Shown one piece after another: positions 31,965-39,926 of a stretch of DNA of 64,000 nt. Source of the DNA: DASSJM01 sp036280655 (GTDB lineage: Bacteria > Actinomycetota > UBA4738 > HRBIN12); the NCBI GenBank assembly GCA_036280655.1, contig DASUQI010000007.1, positions 29,117 to 93,116 on the forward strand. Reading direction: 5' to 3'. Numbering within the stretch: the first letter of the stretch is position 1; every line of letters begins with the position of its first letter. The translations under genes and the position numbers were made by a program. The notes under the pieces are model-generated. The model did not search any database. It saw only the letters and a program-made list of their open reading frames with translations, and was not told the origin of the DNA.

Positions 31965-32438
31965 ATGGCCGAACGCGACGAGTCCGAGCTCTCCCCCACG
32001 CTCGCCGAGACCGCGAAGCGGCGTGCCGACCTGCACCAGGCCCTCGTCGCGGTGGAGCAGGCGACCTCGAGGGCGGCGGCCGGCCGGGAGGCGGATTGGA
32101 CGAAGGAGGTCGTCCTGCGCCTCGAGGACCTCTCGCACGCGATCGCCGAACACATCGAGGTCACCGAGCGCGACGGCGGCCTGTACGACGAGATCTGCGG
32201 CCTGGCGCCTCACCTGTCCGGCAAGATCGACCGCCTCCGCGAGGAGCACCCGATGATGCAGCGGGGGACGGGCGATCTCACCTCGAAGTTCCGCGAGACC
32301 GAGCCCGGCGGGGACTGGTCGCTCGAGGACGCGCGCGACGATCTCCAACGACTGCTCGGCAGGCTCGTGCGGCACCGCCAACTCGGGTCCGACCTCGTGT
32401 GGGAGGCCTACAACCTCGACATCGGCGGCATCGAGTAG
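31965..32438 (+). CDS. Hemerythrin-like (HHE) helical protein
   Basis: The 157-residue product is a helical bundle with His58, His63 and Glu67 (HAIAEHIEVTERDGG), His83, His95 in REEHPMM, and His137 near VWEAYNLDIGG, the pattern of hemerythrin-like proteins that bind a di-iron centre. The usual HxxxE spacings are only partly kept, so metal binding is uncertain. A TATGGT hexamer lies 8 nt before the ATG. It is 24 nt upstream of nadE, but nadE has its own -10. Confidence 0.6.
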   Translation: MAERDESELSPTLAETAKRRADLHQALVAVEQATSRAAAGREADWTKEVVLRLEDLSHAIAEHIEVTERDGGLYDEICGLAPHLSGKIDRLREEHPMMQRGTGDLTSKFRETEPGGDWSLEDARDDLQRLLGRLVRHRQLGSDLVWEAYNLDIGGIE

Positions 32439-32450
32439 CGCACCCGCCGG

Positions 32451-32456
32451 TAGGCT
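32451..32456 (+). promoter_or_regulatory. -10 hexamer of nadE
   Basis: TAGGCT, 6 nt before the nadE GTG at 32463. Confidence 0.5.
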
Positions 32457-32462
32457 GACCCC

Positions 32463-34106
32463 GTGCGGATCGCCCTGGCGCAGGTCGACACCTCGGTCGG
32501 CGACCTCGACGGTAACGTCGAGCTCCTCATCGCCTGGACCGCTCGGGCGAGCGAGGCGAACGCGGACGTCGTCGTCTTCCCCGAGCTCGCGATCACCGGC
32601 TACCCGCCCGAGGACCTCGTGCTCCGCCCGTCGTTCGTCGACGACAACCTGGAGGCGCTCGAGACGCTTGCGGCGGAGACCGCCGGTGGGTGCGCCGTCG
32701 TCGTCGGGTTCGTCGACCGCACCGACCGGGGGATCCACAACGCGGCCGCGCTGATCGGCGACGGGATCGTCGCCGCGCGCTACCACAAGGTCAAGCTCCC
32801 GAACTACGGCGTGTTCGACGAGCGGCGCACGTTCGTCCCGGGCGACGCGGCATGCCCGGTGCGCCTCGCCGACGCCGAGCTCGGACTGTCCGTCTGCGAA
32901 GACGCCTGGATGCCGGGTGCGCCGTGGGAGGAATACGCCGCGCGCAAGACGCCCGTGATCCTCAACATCAACGCGTCGCCGTTCCACCGCGGCAAGTCGA
33001 GCGAGCGCTTCGACATCAGCCGCGACCGGGCGCTCGAGACCGGCTCGTGGATCGTGTACGTGAACGCCGTCGGCGGGCAGGACGAGCTCGTGTTCGACGG
33101 CGGCAGCATCGTCGTGCGTCCCGACGGCTCCCTCGCGCACCACGGCGCGCTGTTCGAGGAGGACCTGCTGGTCGTCGAGATCGACGGCGATCAGTCGTCC
33201 GGCCCCCAGGGGCGGGACTGGCCCGGGGACCTCGAGCAGGTCTACCAGGCGCTCGTGCTCGGTCTCCGCGACTACGTCCGCAAGAACGGCTTCGACGAGG
33301 TGGTGCTCGGGCTCTCGGGCGGGATCGACTCGGCGTTCGTGGCGGTGCTCGCCGCGGACGCGCTCGGGCCAGAGGCGGTGCGGACGGTCGCGATGCCCTC
33401 GCGTTACTCGTCGGCCGAGAGCCTCGAGGACGCGCGCGAGGTGGCGTCCGCCCTCGGCACCCGCTTCGACGTCCTCGAGATGGACGGCATCTTCTCCGGC
33501 TACCTGGACGCCCTGCGGGAACCGTTCCGGGGCACCGAGCCCGGGGTGGCCGAGGAGAACCTCCAGGCCCGCGTGCGCGGCAACCTGCTGATGGCACTGT
33601 CGAACCGCTTCGGCTCGCTCGTGCTCGCCACGGGCAACAAGAGCGAGTACGCCGTCGGCTACGCGACCCTGTACGGGGACATGGCCGGCGGCTTCGCGCC
33701 GGTCAAGGACGTGCCGAAGACGGTCCTCTACGACCTCGCTCGGTGGCGGAACGGGCAGGAGCCGACCCCGCCGATCCCGCGGCGCGTGCTCGACAAGCCG
33801 CCGTCGGCCGAGCTCCGGCCCGACCAACAGGACACGGATACCCTGCCGCCCTACGACGTCCTCGACCCGATCATCGAGGCCTACGTGGAGGACGACGCCG
33901 CGCCCGAGGACATCATCGCTCGCCGAGGGCTCGACCCAGTGCTGGTCGAGCGGGTCGTCGCGATGATCGACGGGGCCGAGTACAAACGGCGGCAGGCGGC
34001 GCCCGGGATCAAGATCACCCCGAAGGCGTTCGGTCGCGACCGGCGCCTCCCGATCACGAACCGCTACCGAACTCGACTGAGCCGGGAGCGGACGGGCGCC
34101 CCGTAG
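32463..34106 (+). CDS. nadE: Glutamine-dependent NAD+ synthetase
   Basis: This 547-residue protein has an N-terminal nitrilase-fold glutaminase with the catalytic Glu of FPELAITGYPPEDL, a lysine in YHKVKLPNYGVFDE and the nucleophile in LSVCEDAW, and a C-terminal synthetase domain with the PP-loop LGLSGGIDSAFV and ATGNKSEYAVGYATLYGDMAGG. It amidates nicotinic acid adenine dinucleotide using ammonia from glutamine. The GTG start has a leaderless -10. A tRNA-Lys gene follows 10 nt after the stop, without a visible terminator. Confidence 0.95.
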   Translation: MRIALAQVDTSVGDLDGNVELLIAWTARASEANADVVVFPELAITGYPPEDLVLRPSFVDDNLEALETLAAETAGGCAVVVGFVDRTDRGIHNAAALIGDGIVAARYHKVKLPNYGVFDERRTFVPGDAACPVRLADAELGLSVCEDAWMPGAPWEEYAARKTPVILNINASPFHRGKSSERFDISRDRALETGSWIVYVNAVGGQDELVFDGGSIVVRPDGSLAHHGALFEEDLLVVEIDGDQSSGPQGRDWPGDLEQVYQALVLGLRDYVRKNGFDEVVLGLSGGIDSAFVAVLAADALGPEAVRTVAMPSRYSSAESLEDAREVASALGTRFDVLEMDGIFSGYLDALREPFRGTEPGVAEENLQARVRGNLLMALSNRFGSLVLATGNKSEYAVGYATLYGDMAGGFAPVKDVPKTVLYDLARWRNGQEPTPPIPRRVLDKPPSAELRPDQQDTDTLPPYDVLDPIIEAYVEDDAAPEDIIARRGLDPVLVERVVAMIDGAEYKRRQAAPGIKITPKAFGRDRRLPITNRYRTRLSRERTGAP

Positions 34107-34116
34107 ACTTCGCGCA

Positions 34117-34194
34117 GGGGCGGTAGCTCAGCCTGGTCAGAGCAGGGGGCTTTTAACCCTCGTGTCGCGGGTTCGAATCCTGCCCGCCCCGCCA
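34117..34194 (+). tRNA. tRNA-Lys (anticodon TTT)
   Basis: A full cloverleaf: acceptor GGGGCGG with CCGCCCC, D stem GCTC/GAGC, anticodon loop CTTTTAA, T stem with the TTCGAAT loop. The discriminator G is followed by an encoded CCA. It starts 10 nt after nadE and ends 2 nt before the convergent TetR stop. Confidence 0.95.
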
Positions 34195-34196
34195 GG

Positions 34197-34820
34197 TCAG
34201 CGCGACCTCGAGGATCCGCGCGGCGCAGAGCCCGTGAGGCTGCCGATCAGGCGGCTCGCCGATGCCCGGAACCGGGCGAGGTCGCCGTAGGTCCGCGCCA
34301 CCAGCATGCCGCCCTCGAGGCCACTCACGATCATCCGAGCGACTTCGGTCGGCGGGGCGGCGAGCTTGAGGCTCCCCTCTCGCTCGCCCTGCTCGAGCAC
34401 GGACGCCAGCCACTCCTCGTTCTCGTCGAAGAACCGGAGCACTGCCACGCGCATCGGCTCGGGCAGGGTCTGGTACTCGGCCGCGAGCATGCCGCACAGG
34501 CACATCCGCTCGTTCCGCAGCACGTCGGTGTACAACCGCGCGTACGCGTCGAGCTTGGCCCTCGCGTCGATCGGCTTCGCGGCGATGCGGTCGAGCGCGT
34601 CGTTGAATCTGGAGGCATACCGTCCGATCAGCGCCTCGCCGAGCTCGGCCTTGCCGGCGAAGTGGTAGTGGAGGCTCGCCTTCGTGACGTGGAGTTCCTC
34701 CGCAACGTCCGCGTAGCTGAACCCGTTGAAGCCGCGGACCTGCACGAGCCGCTCGGCGACGTCGAGGATCCTCGACGCGGTGTCGGTCTCAGTCTTCGGT
34801 TTTGGCTTCGCGACGGCCAC
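34197..34820 (-). CDS. TetR/AcrR family transcriptional regulator
   Basis: From GTG 34820 the product has 207 residues with an N-terminal HTH (ASRILDVAERLVQVRGFNGF, then SYADVAEELHVTKASLHYHFAGKAEL) and a ligand domain containing LCGMLAAEYQTLP. Upstream in-frame codons to 34892 encode an unlike N-terminal stretch and are probably not translated. A palindrome in the gap to the divergent cupin gene, inside that gene's promoter, is the likely operator. The cupin is therefore the probable target. Confidence 0.87.
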   Translation of the reverse strand: MAVAKPKPKTETDTASRILDVAERLVQVRGFNGFSYADVAEELHVTKASLHYHFAGKAELGEALIGRYASRFNDALDRIAAKPIDARAKLDAYARLYTDVLRNERMCLCGMLAAEYQTLPEPMRVAVLRFFDENEEWLASVLEQGEREGSLKLAAPPTEVARMIVSGLEGGMLVARTYGDLARFRASASRLIGSLTGSAPRGSSRSR

Positions 34821-34878
34821 GCGCGCATCCTCCCACGGCGGGGTGGCCCGGTCTCGACGATCGGCCTCCCTGCCCTCT

Positions 34879-34908
34879 TGACTCCTGACCAACTAGTAGG
34901 TAAGGATA
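34879..34908 (+). promoter_or_regulatory. Cupin-gene promoter with embedded TetR-type operator
   Basis: TTGACT (34879-34884) is followed by a GGATA-type -10 near 34904-34908. Between them lies ACCAACTAGTAGGT (34888-34901), a 14-bp interrupted palindrome ACC-n-ACTAGT-n-GGT. A bound TetR dimer would block the promoter. Confidence 0.5.
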
Positions 34909-34943
34909 CCGCAGGATCGGTTCCGAGTGAAGGGAGGAAGGGC

Positions 34944-35321
34944 ATGCAGGACACCGCGCGTAGACAGGTGACCGCGCACGCGCTCTCGGGGACGCCGGAC
35001 GAGGTCCGCGAGTTCCCGAACGGCACGGCCGAGATCTTCTCGGTGGGCGGGGACGAGATCGGCCGGCTGACGTTCCGGCCGGGCTTCCGTTGGTCGAACG
35101 ACCTGAAGCCGATCGCGAAGACCGACAGCTGCGAGGCTCCGCACTTCCAGTACCACCTGAGCGGGCGGCTTGCGATCCGCATGGACGACGGCACGGAGTT
35201 CGTCGCCGAGCCCGGCGACATCACCTCGCTGCCGAGCGGCCACGACGCCTGGACCGTCGGCGACGAGCCTGCCGTGGTCGTCGACTGGTTCGGCGCGAGC
35301 GACTACGCGAAGGCCGGCTGA
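34944..35321 (+). CDS. Small cupin-domain protein
   Basis: A 125-residue single cupin: HFQYHLSGRLAIRMDDG and FVAEPGDITSLPSGHDAWTVG give the two cupin motifs, with His residues that could bind a metal. Substrate unknown. It begins with ATG 34944 behind a good AGGGAGG ribosome site (34931-34937) and is divergent from a TetR gene that probably represses it. A role in ligand binding or a dioxygenase-like reaction cannot be separated. Confidence 0.82.
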   Translation: MQDTARRQVTAHALSGTPDEVREFPNGTAEIFSVGGDEIGRLTFRPGFRWSNDLKPIAKTDSCEAPHFQYHLSGRLAIRMDDGTEFVAEPGDITSLPSGHDAWTVGDEPAVVVDWFGASDYAKAG

Positions 35322-35351
35322 GGCCACTCGAGACGCGTCGGCGGCGGGCGC

Positions 35352-35357
35352 TAGGCT
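35352..35357 (+). promoter_or_regulatory. -10 hexamer of the DUF192 gene
   Basis: TAGGCT, 7 nt before the GTG at 35365. Confidence 0.4.
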
Positions 35358-35364
35358 CGCCGCC

Positions 35365-35730
35365 GTGCGAACCGTGACCCTGTGCGGCCCGCGGGGGCTG
35401 CGGCTTCGGGCGATGGTGCCCGAAAGCCGAAGGGAGCGGATGCGCGGCCTGATCGATCGAGCGAGCCTCGATCCCCACGAGGCCCTAATGCTCGAACGCA
35501 CACGCTCGATCCACACGTTCGGGATGCGCTTCCCCATCCGGGTCGCGCTCCTCGACCGGCATCGGACCGTTCGACTCGTCCGGCGACTCCTCCCCCGCCG
35601 CGTCCTCCTGCCTCGCCCGGGCATCCGGGACGTGCTCGAGCTCCACGAAGACGTCGACGCGCGGCCGGGCGACCGCCTGACCCTCGGTGCTTCGGAAGGG
35701 AACCGAGGTCTTCCAGCCGATCCGGTGTAG
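35365..35730 (+). CDS. DUF192 family protein
   Basis: This 121-residue protein matches the DUF192 core: RMRGLIDRASLDPHEALMLE, then THRSIHTFGMRFPIRVALLD-like residues (HTFGMRFPIRVALLDRH) and LPRPGIRDVLELHE. Members are often secreted, but no signal is seen here. Function is not known. It ends 9 nt before the kinase start and may be co-transcribed with it. Confidence 0.78.
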   Translation: MRTVTLCGPRGLRLRAMVPESRRERMRGLIDRASLDPHEALMLERTRSIHTFGMRFPIRVALLDRHRTVRLVRRLLPRRVLLPRPGIRDVLELHEDVDARPGDRLTLGASEGNRGLPADPV

Positions 35731-35739
35731 AAAGAGCGC

Positions 35740-37599
35740 GTGCGGGGGGATATCGGCACGTACATCGGCGGCTTCCGTATCGAGGCCGAGATCGGCCGCG
35801 GAGGGATGGGCGTCGTCTACCTGGCCGCGCAGGACGCGCCTCGGCGCAAGGTCGCGCTCAAGATCCTCGCGCCCCAGCTCGCCGGCGACCCCACGTTCCG
35901 GGCGCGCTTCCAGCGCGAGACGGATGCCGCGGCCTCGATCGAGCACGCGAACGTCGTCCCGATCTACGGCGCGGGGGAAGCCGACGGTCGGCTGTACCTC
36001 GCGATGCGGTACATCGAGGGCACCGATCTCGCGACGCTGATCGCACGCGAGGGATCGCTGACACCCGGTCGCGCCGCCCGGATCTGCGCCCAGGTCGCCG
36101 AGGCTCTCGGCGCGGCCCACGAACGAGGCATCGTCCACCGCGACGTGAAACCGGGCAACGTGCTCCTGGACGGACATGACCATGCCTACCTGTCGGACTT
36201 CGGCCTCGTTCGGCAGACCGAGATCGGATCCGGGATCACGAAGACCGGCCAGCTCACCGGAACAGTCGACTACGTGGCCCCCGAGCAGATCCGGGGCGAC
36301 CCGGTGGATGGGCGAGCCGACATCTATTCGCTCGGCTGCGTCCTGTACGAATGCCTCACCGGTGAACCGCCGTTCCGTCGGGACACCGAGGTGGCCACGC
36401 TGTACGCGCATCTCGAGAGCCCGACGCCCCGCCCGAGCGCTCATCGGCCCGAGGTGTCGAAGTCGTTCGACGACGTGGTCGCGAGGGCGACCGCGAAGCG
36501 CCGGGACGCGCGGTTCTCAACGGCGCACGACATCGCGTCGGCGATCTCTTCGACGGTGGGTGGTCCACCACCTTCCGACCACCGCCCCGGGCGTCGTGCG
36601 CTCGTCGGGGGGCTCGTCGCCGCGCTCGCCGCGATCGTCGTCGTTGTGGCAGTCGTTGCCTCCGGCGACGGGGGCGGGGAGGGAGACGGCGGAGCGGAGG
36701 ACACGCCTGCGGCGATCCCGCTGCATTCGCTCGTCGAGATCGATCCGTCGACGGGAAGGGTCGTCGGATCGCCACTTCCGGTACCGGCGGCGGACGGCGC
36801 GGATCCCGCGGTCCGGGTCGGTGAAGGCAGCGTGTGGGTGCTTTCGCCAACGGTAGGGGCAGCGACGGTAACGCAGGTGGACCCCGTGGATGCCGAGATC
36901 GTGGGAGACACCAGCGTCCCACCCTCCACGACCGTTCCAGACAGCCTTGACGTCGGGTTCCGAACGGTCTGGGTCGGAGCGGATCCCGGCATCATCCGCG
37001 TCGACCCGATCGATGGCGACGAGCTCCGGCCGGTCCGGCTCGGTCAGGGGGCGAGCGTGGCGGTGGGAGGGGGCCTGGTCTGGGCAGCGAACACTCGTGG
37101 GGTCCTCTATGGCGTCGATCCCAACACCGCGGAGGTCGAGGAGGAGGTGGAGGTCGGTACGAACACGTTCGACATCGCCGTCGGTCTCGGAGCCATCTGG
37201 ATCGTGGACGAGCTCGACTCGACGGTCACCCCCGTCGACATCGAGACGCTGTCGGCGGATCCTCCGATCGCCATCGCCGGCGACCTCACCGATGTCGAGG
37301 CCGGCGCGGGAGGGGTCTGGATCGTCGATGAACGCGGGGGTGTGGTGATCGAGATCAACCCCACCACGCTTCGACCGGTCGATCAGATCCGGGTCGGAGC
37401 GGAACCCACCGACGCGGCCGTGGGGCTCGGCGCAATCTGGGTGACCAACCGGGGGGAGGGGACGATCTCTCGGATCGATCCCGTGACCGGTGACGTCACC
37501 GACACGATCGAGATCGGGGCGCCGGTGGCCGCGGTCGACGTCGACGAAGGATCGGGCACACTGTGGGTCGTCGTCTCCTCGGTTCTGCAGCCGGGGTGA
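35740..37599 (+). CDS. Receptor-type Ser/Thr protein kinase with extracellular beta-propeller
   Basis: This 619-residue protein has a PknB-like kinase domain (residues 10-270): glycine loop IGRGGMGVVY, Lys41, HRD at 133-135 with catalytic Asp135, DFG at 153-155, and APEQIRG. A basic linker and one membrane span (about 287-307) follow, then a Ser/Pro/acidic stretch and repeated beta-propeller blades with recurring GLGAIWIVDE, GGVWIVDERG and GLGAIWVTNRG. The kinase is in the cytosol and the propeller outside, sensing ligand or cell wall state. GTG start at 35740. No phosphatase partner is nearby. Confidence 0.93.
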   Translation: MRGDIGTYIGGFRIEAEIGRGGMGVVYLAAQDAPRRKVALKILAPQLAGDPTFRARFQRETDAAASIEHANVVPIYGAGEADGRLYLAMRYIEGTDLATLIAREGSLTPGRAARICAQVAEALGAAHERGIVHRDVKPGNVLLDGHDHAYLSDFGLVRQTEIGSGITKTGQLTGTVDYVAPEQIRGDPVDGRADIYSLGCVLYECLTGEPPFRRDTEVATLYAHLESPTPRPSAHRPEVSKSFDDVVARATAKRRDARFSTAHDIASAISSTVGGPPPSDHRPGRRALVGGLVAALAAIVVVVAVVASGDGGGEGDGGAEDTPAAIPLHSLVEIDPSTGRVVGSPLPVPAADGADPAVRVGEGSVWVLSPTVGAATVTQVDPVDAEIVGDTSVPPSTTVPDSLDVGFRTVWVGADPGIIRVDPIDGDELRPVRLGQGASVAVGGGLVWAANTRGVLYGVDPNTAEVEEEVEVGTNTFDIAVGLGAIWIVDELDSTVTPVDIETLSADPPIAIAGDLTDVEAGAGGVWIVDERGGVVIEINPTTLRPVDQIRVGAEPTDAAVGLGAIWVTNRGEGTISRIDPVTGDVTDTIEIGAPVAAVDVDEGSGTLWVVVSSVLQPG

Positions 37600-37649
37600 C
37601 ATCGTCCTCTTCGCGGTCGCCCCGCCGCCTGGGCTCGAGAGTGGCCCGC

Positions 37650-37655
37650 TATACT
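37650..37655 (+). promoter_or_regulatory. Candidate -10 hexamer of the tRNA cluster
   Basis: TATACT, 52 nt before tRNA-Glu. No good -35 is visible. The stretch 37600-37706 otherwise holds only G+C-rich inverted repeats. Confidence 0.4.
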
Positions 37656-37706
37656 TCCACGCCGCTGCCCCCCGGGCCGGGGGCGGGGGCTGCAGGTCGG
37701 GCCCGG

Positions 37707-37779
37707 GCCCCCATCGTCTAGCGGCCTAGGATCTCGCCCTTTCAAGGCGGAGACACGGGTTCGAATCCCGTTGGGGGCA
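37707..37779 (+). tRNA. tRNA-Glu (anticodon TTC)
   Basis: Cloverleaf with acceptor GCCCCCA/TGGGGGC, anticodon loop CTTTCAA, T loop TTCGAAT and discriminator A. CCA is not encoded. First of a three-tRNA cluster. Confidence 0.95.
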
Positions 37780-37801
37780 CGTACAACCGCATACCGAACA
37801 C

Positions 37802-37877
37802 GCGCCCGTAGAGGAGTCCGGTCGTCCTCACCGCCCTGTCAAGGCGGAGATCGCGGGATCGAAGCCCGTCGGGCGCG
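37802..37877 (+). tRNA. tRNA-Asp (anticodon GTC) with unusual T and D loops
   Basis: All stems pair: acceptor GCGCCCG/CGGGCGC, D stem GAGG/CCTC, anticodon stem CCGCC/GGCGG with loop CTGTCAA, T stem GCGGG/CCCGT. The T loop is ATCGAAG instead of TTCGAAT, so position 54 is A and position 60 is G, and the D loop is AGTCCGGTCGT. CCA is not encoded. It is probably functional but atypical. Confidence 0.8.
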
Positions 37878-37889
37878 CGGGAGAGTCGG

Positions 37890-37909
37890 CGCCGGCTGCG
37901 AGGCCGGCG
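37890..37909. other. Hairpin between tRNA-Asp and tRNA-Phe
   Basis: CGCCGGC (37890-37896) pairs with GCCGGCG (37903-37909) around a 6-nt loop, in the 43-nt spacer. It has no T-tract and may be a processing or spacer structure rather than a terminator. Confidence 0.4.
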
Positions 37910-37920
37910 TTCGGCTCTGA

Positions 37921-37993
37921 GGCCAGGTAGCTCAGTTGGCAGAGCACGCGGCTGAAAACCGCGGTGTCGGCAGTTCGAATCTGCCCCTGGCCA
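37921..37993 (+). tRNA. tRNA-Phe (anticodon GAA)
   Basis: Cloverleaf with acceptor GGCCAGG/CCTGGCC, D stem GCTC/GAGC, anticodon loop CTGAAAA, T stem GGCAG/CTGCC with TTCGAAT, discriminator A. CCA is not encoded. Confidence 0.95.
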
Positions 37994-38005
37994 CTCCCCC
38001 GGGTA

Positions 38006-38806
38006 CTAGTTCAGGCTCTCGTGCGCGCGGAGCTCGGCCGAGCGCGCGAGCACCGACTGATACAGGTCCGCCGATCGCGGGTACTCCTTGTCCGAGAGCG
38101 CGCGCATCGCCTCGTGGATCTCGGCGGCGCTGTGGTCGTCGTCCATCTCGTCCCACGTGAGCTGCCGGCAGAGGGCGCCGTAGTCGAGCTCGAGGAGCGA
38201 TCCCGCGTCGAACAGCGCGAGCCACTGGTGCAGCTCGACGATCATCTCGCCGATCGGCCCCAGCTCGGAGCGGCGCAGCACGGGTACGGCCTCCCCGGCT
38301 CGGTGCATCGCCTTGCGCGTCGTCGTCAGGTACGAGAGCCGGTGATGCCCGTCGTGTTCGAGCAGCCGGCGCTCGTCGTCCTCGAACAGCAGGAACCATC
38401 GAACCGGCACGTGCCACGGGCTGTGCATGATCGATGAGATCTGCCCCGGGTCGCGCCGACGGAGCCGCCGCAGCTCCTTGGCGGCGCGCTTCGCGCTCGC
38501 ATCGGGCACGAACATCGACGGATCGTCGAATCCCGACGCCTCGCGGAACGAGAGCATCGCGGCGAGGACCCGCAGCTTCGTCCGCCATGGACAGACGTAG
38601 TACCGGCCGTCCACGACCTTCACGTAAGCCCCCTCATCACCGGCCGGCACGAGCATGCCCTGGCTCGCGGGCGTGACCTCCTGCCGGTACCTCGGCGCGC
38701 CGAACAGGAGCGCGCCCCCGACGATGTGCCGTTCCCAGTGCGCCTGCTCGTGCGGCGGGAACGCGTCGAGGGGTTGGTACACCCGGAGCTCGGCCGAGGG
38801 GACCAC
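38006..38806 (-). CDS. Conserved actinobacterial protein of unknown function (DUF8083-like)
   Basis: From GTG 38806 the product of 266 residues begins VVPSAELRVYQPLDAFPPHE. It has a central DGRYYVCPWRTKLRVLAAM segment and a helical C-terminal half with SSIMHSPWHVPVRWFLLFEDDERR and a Trp-rich stretch. This layout recalls actinobacterial proteins of the DUF8083 type that start with LRVYEPL and carry VCPWRTR, but I cannot confirm this. A longer frame to 38959 would run over the divergent dehydrogenase start and is not supported. TATACA lies 9 nt before the GTG. Function unknown. Confidence 0.7.
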   Translation of the reverse strand: MVPSAELRVYQPLDAFPPHEQAHWERHIVGGALLFGAPRYRQEVTPASQGMLVPAGDEGAYVKVVDGRYYVCPWRTKLRVLAAMLSFREASGFDDPSMFVPDASAKRAAKELRRLRRRDPGQISSIMHSPWHVPVRWFLLFEDDERRLLEHDGHHRLSYLTTTRKAMHRAGEAVPVLRRSELGPIGEMIVELHQWLALFDAGSLLELDYGALCRQLTWDEMDDDHSAAEIHEAMRALSDKEYPRSADLYQSVLARSAELRAHESLN

Positions 38807-38815
38807 GTGGGCGAG

Positions 38816-38823
38816 TGTATATG
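38816..38823. promoter_or_regulatory. Shared AT-rich divergent promoter core
   Basis: TGTATATG gives TATACA on the minus strand (for the gene at 38006-38806) and TATATG on the plus strand (for the dehydrogenase operon), an AT-rich spot in a G+C-rich gap. Confidence 0.4.
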
Positions 38824-38858
38824 CTCGCCTGACTCCCGTTCCCGCGAGGTCGTCGCGC

Positions 38859-39926
38859 ATGAGCATCGAGACCGCAGCCGAGATCCCCGTCGAGCGGATC
38901 GTCGATCCCGACGGGTCCGTCGTCGGCGACGACGACGTGGGGCTCTCGGACGACGGCAAGCGCGAGCTGCTGCGTCAGATGATCCGGTGCCGCCGGCTCG
39001 ACCGCGAATGCTGGGCGCTGCAGCGGCAGGGGGAGCTCACCGTGTATCCGCCGTTCGAGGGCCAGGAGGCCGCGCAGGTCGGGAGCGCATCGGCGCTCGG
39101 TCCCGAGGACTTCGTGTTCCCCTCGTTCCGCGAGCTCGCGGCTGCGGTCGTCCGCGGCGTCGACGTCGTCGAGTACCTCGAGTACCACCGCGGGACGTGG
39201 CACGGCGGCCCGTACGACCCGATCGCCTCGCGGTTCGCCCCGATCTGCGTGCCGGTCGGGACGCAGATCGTCCACGCCGTCGGCTGGGCGCTCGGCGCGA
39301 AGCTCGACGCGACCGGCGCGTGCTCGCTCGCATATTTCGGCGACGGGTCGGCATCCGAGGGCGACTTCCACGAGGCGGCGAACATGGCGGCCGTGTTCGT
39401 CGCCCCCGCGATCCTGTTCTGCCAGAACAACGGGTGGGCGATCTCGGTCCCGGCCTCCGAGCAGTACGCCGCGCCGATCGCCGCTCGGGCGGCCGGCTAC
39501 GGCTTCCCGGGCGCCCGGGTCGACGGCAACGACGTGCTCGCGGTGTACGCGGTCACGAAAGCCGCGGCGGAGCGGGCCCGTTCGGGTGAGGGTCCGACGC
39601 TGATCGAGGCGATGACGTACCGGATCGGCGCGCATTCGACGGCCGACGACGACTCGCGGTACCGCGCCGGTCCCGAGGTCGACGCCTGGCGCGAACGCGA
39701 CCCGATCGCTCGCTACCGGACGTACCTCCTCGACCGAGGGCTCCTCGACGAGGCGTCCATGACCGCGTTCGATGACGAGGCCGAGGCCTGGGTCGCGGGG
39801 ATCCGGTCCGAGCTCACGTCGCTCGGCCCGCCGCCGGCCGCGGAGATGTTCGACCACGCGTTCTCGGAGCCGCCGGCGACGCTCGAGCGGCAGCGCCACG
39901 AGCGGATCGGGGACGGCGATGCCTGA
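38859..39926 (+). CDS. 2-oxoacid dehydrogenase E1 component, alpha subunit (pyruvate or branched-chain type)
   Basis: This 355-residue protein carries the thiamine-diphosphate motif from FGDGSASEGDFHEAANMA to ILFCQNNGWAISV, with IPV(G)TQ-like VPVGTQIVHAVGWALG, and a C-terminal TYRIGAHSTADDDSRYR phosphorylation-loop-like region. With E1beta and E2 it oxidatively decarboxylates a 2-oxoacid to an acyl-CoA. Similarity to BCKDH and PDH alpha subunits is comparable by eye, so the substrate is left open. Start ATG 38859; the stop overlaps the next gene by 8 nt. Confidence 0.9.
   Translation: MSIETAAEIPVERIVDPDGSVVGDDDVGLSDDGKRELLRQMIRCRRLDRECWALQRQGELTVYPPFEGQEAAQVGSASALGPEDFVFPSFRELAAAVVRGVDVVEYLEYHRGTWHGGPYDPIASRFAPICVPVGTQIVHAVGWALGAKLDATGACSLAYFGDGSASEGDFHEAANMAAVFVAPAILFCQNNGWAISVPASEQYAAPIAARAAGYGFPGARVDGNDVLAVYAVTKAAAERARSGEGPTLIEAMTYRIGAHSTADDDSRYRAGPEVDAWRERDPIARYRTYLLDRGLLDEASMTAFDDEAEAWVAGIRSELTSLGPPPAAEMFDHAFSEPPATLERQRHERIGDGDA

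Noticed and set aside
34153..34503. A minus-strand reading frame ending in GGQDSNPRHEG
   Set aside because: Its end is the translated antisense of the tRNA-Lys gene, a common false protein; the body overlaps the real TetR gene in another frame.
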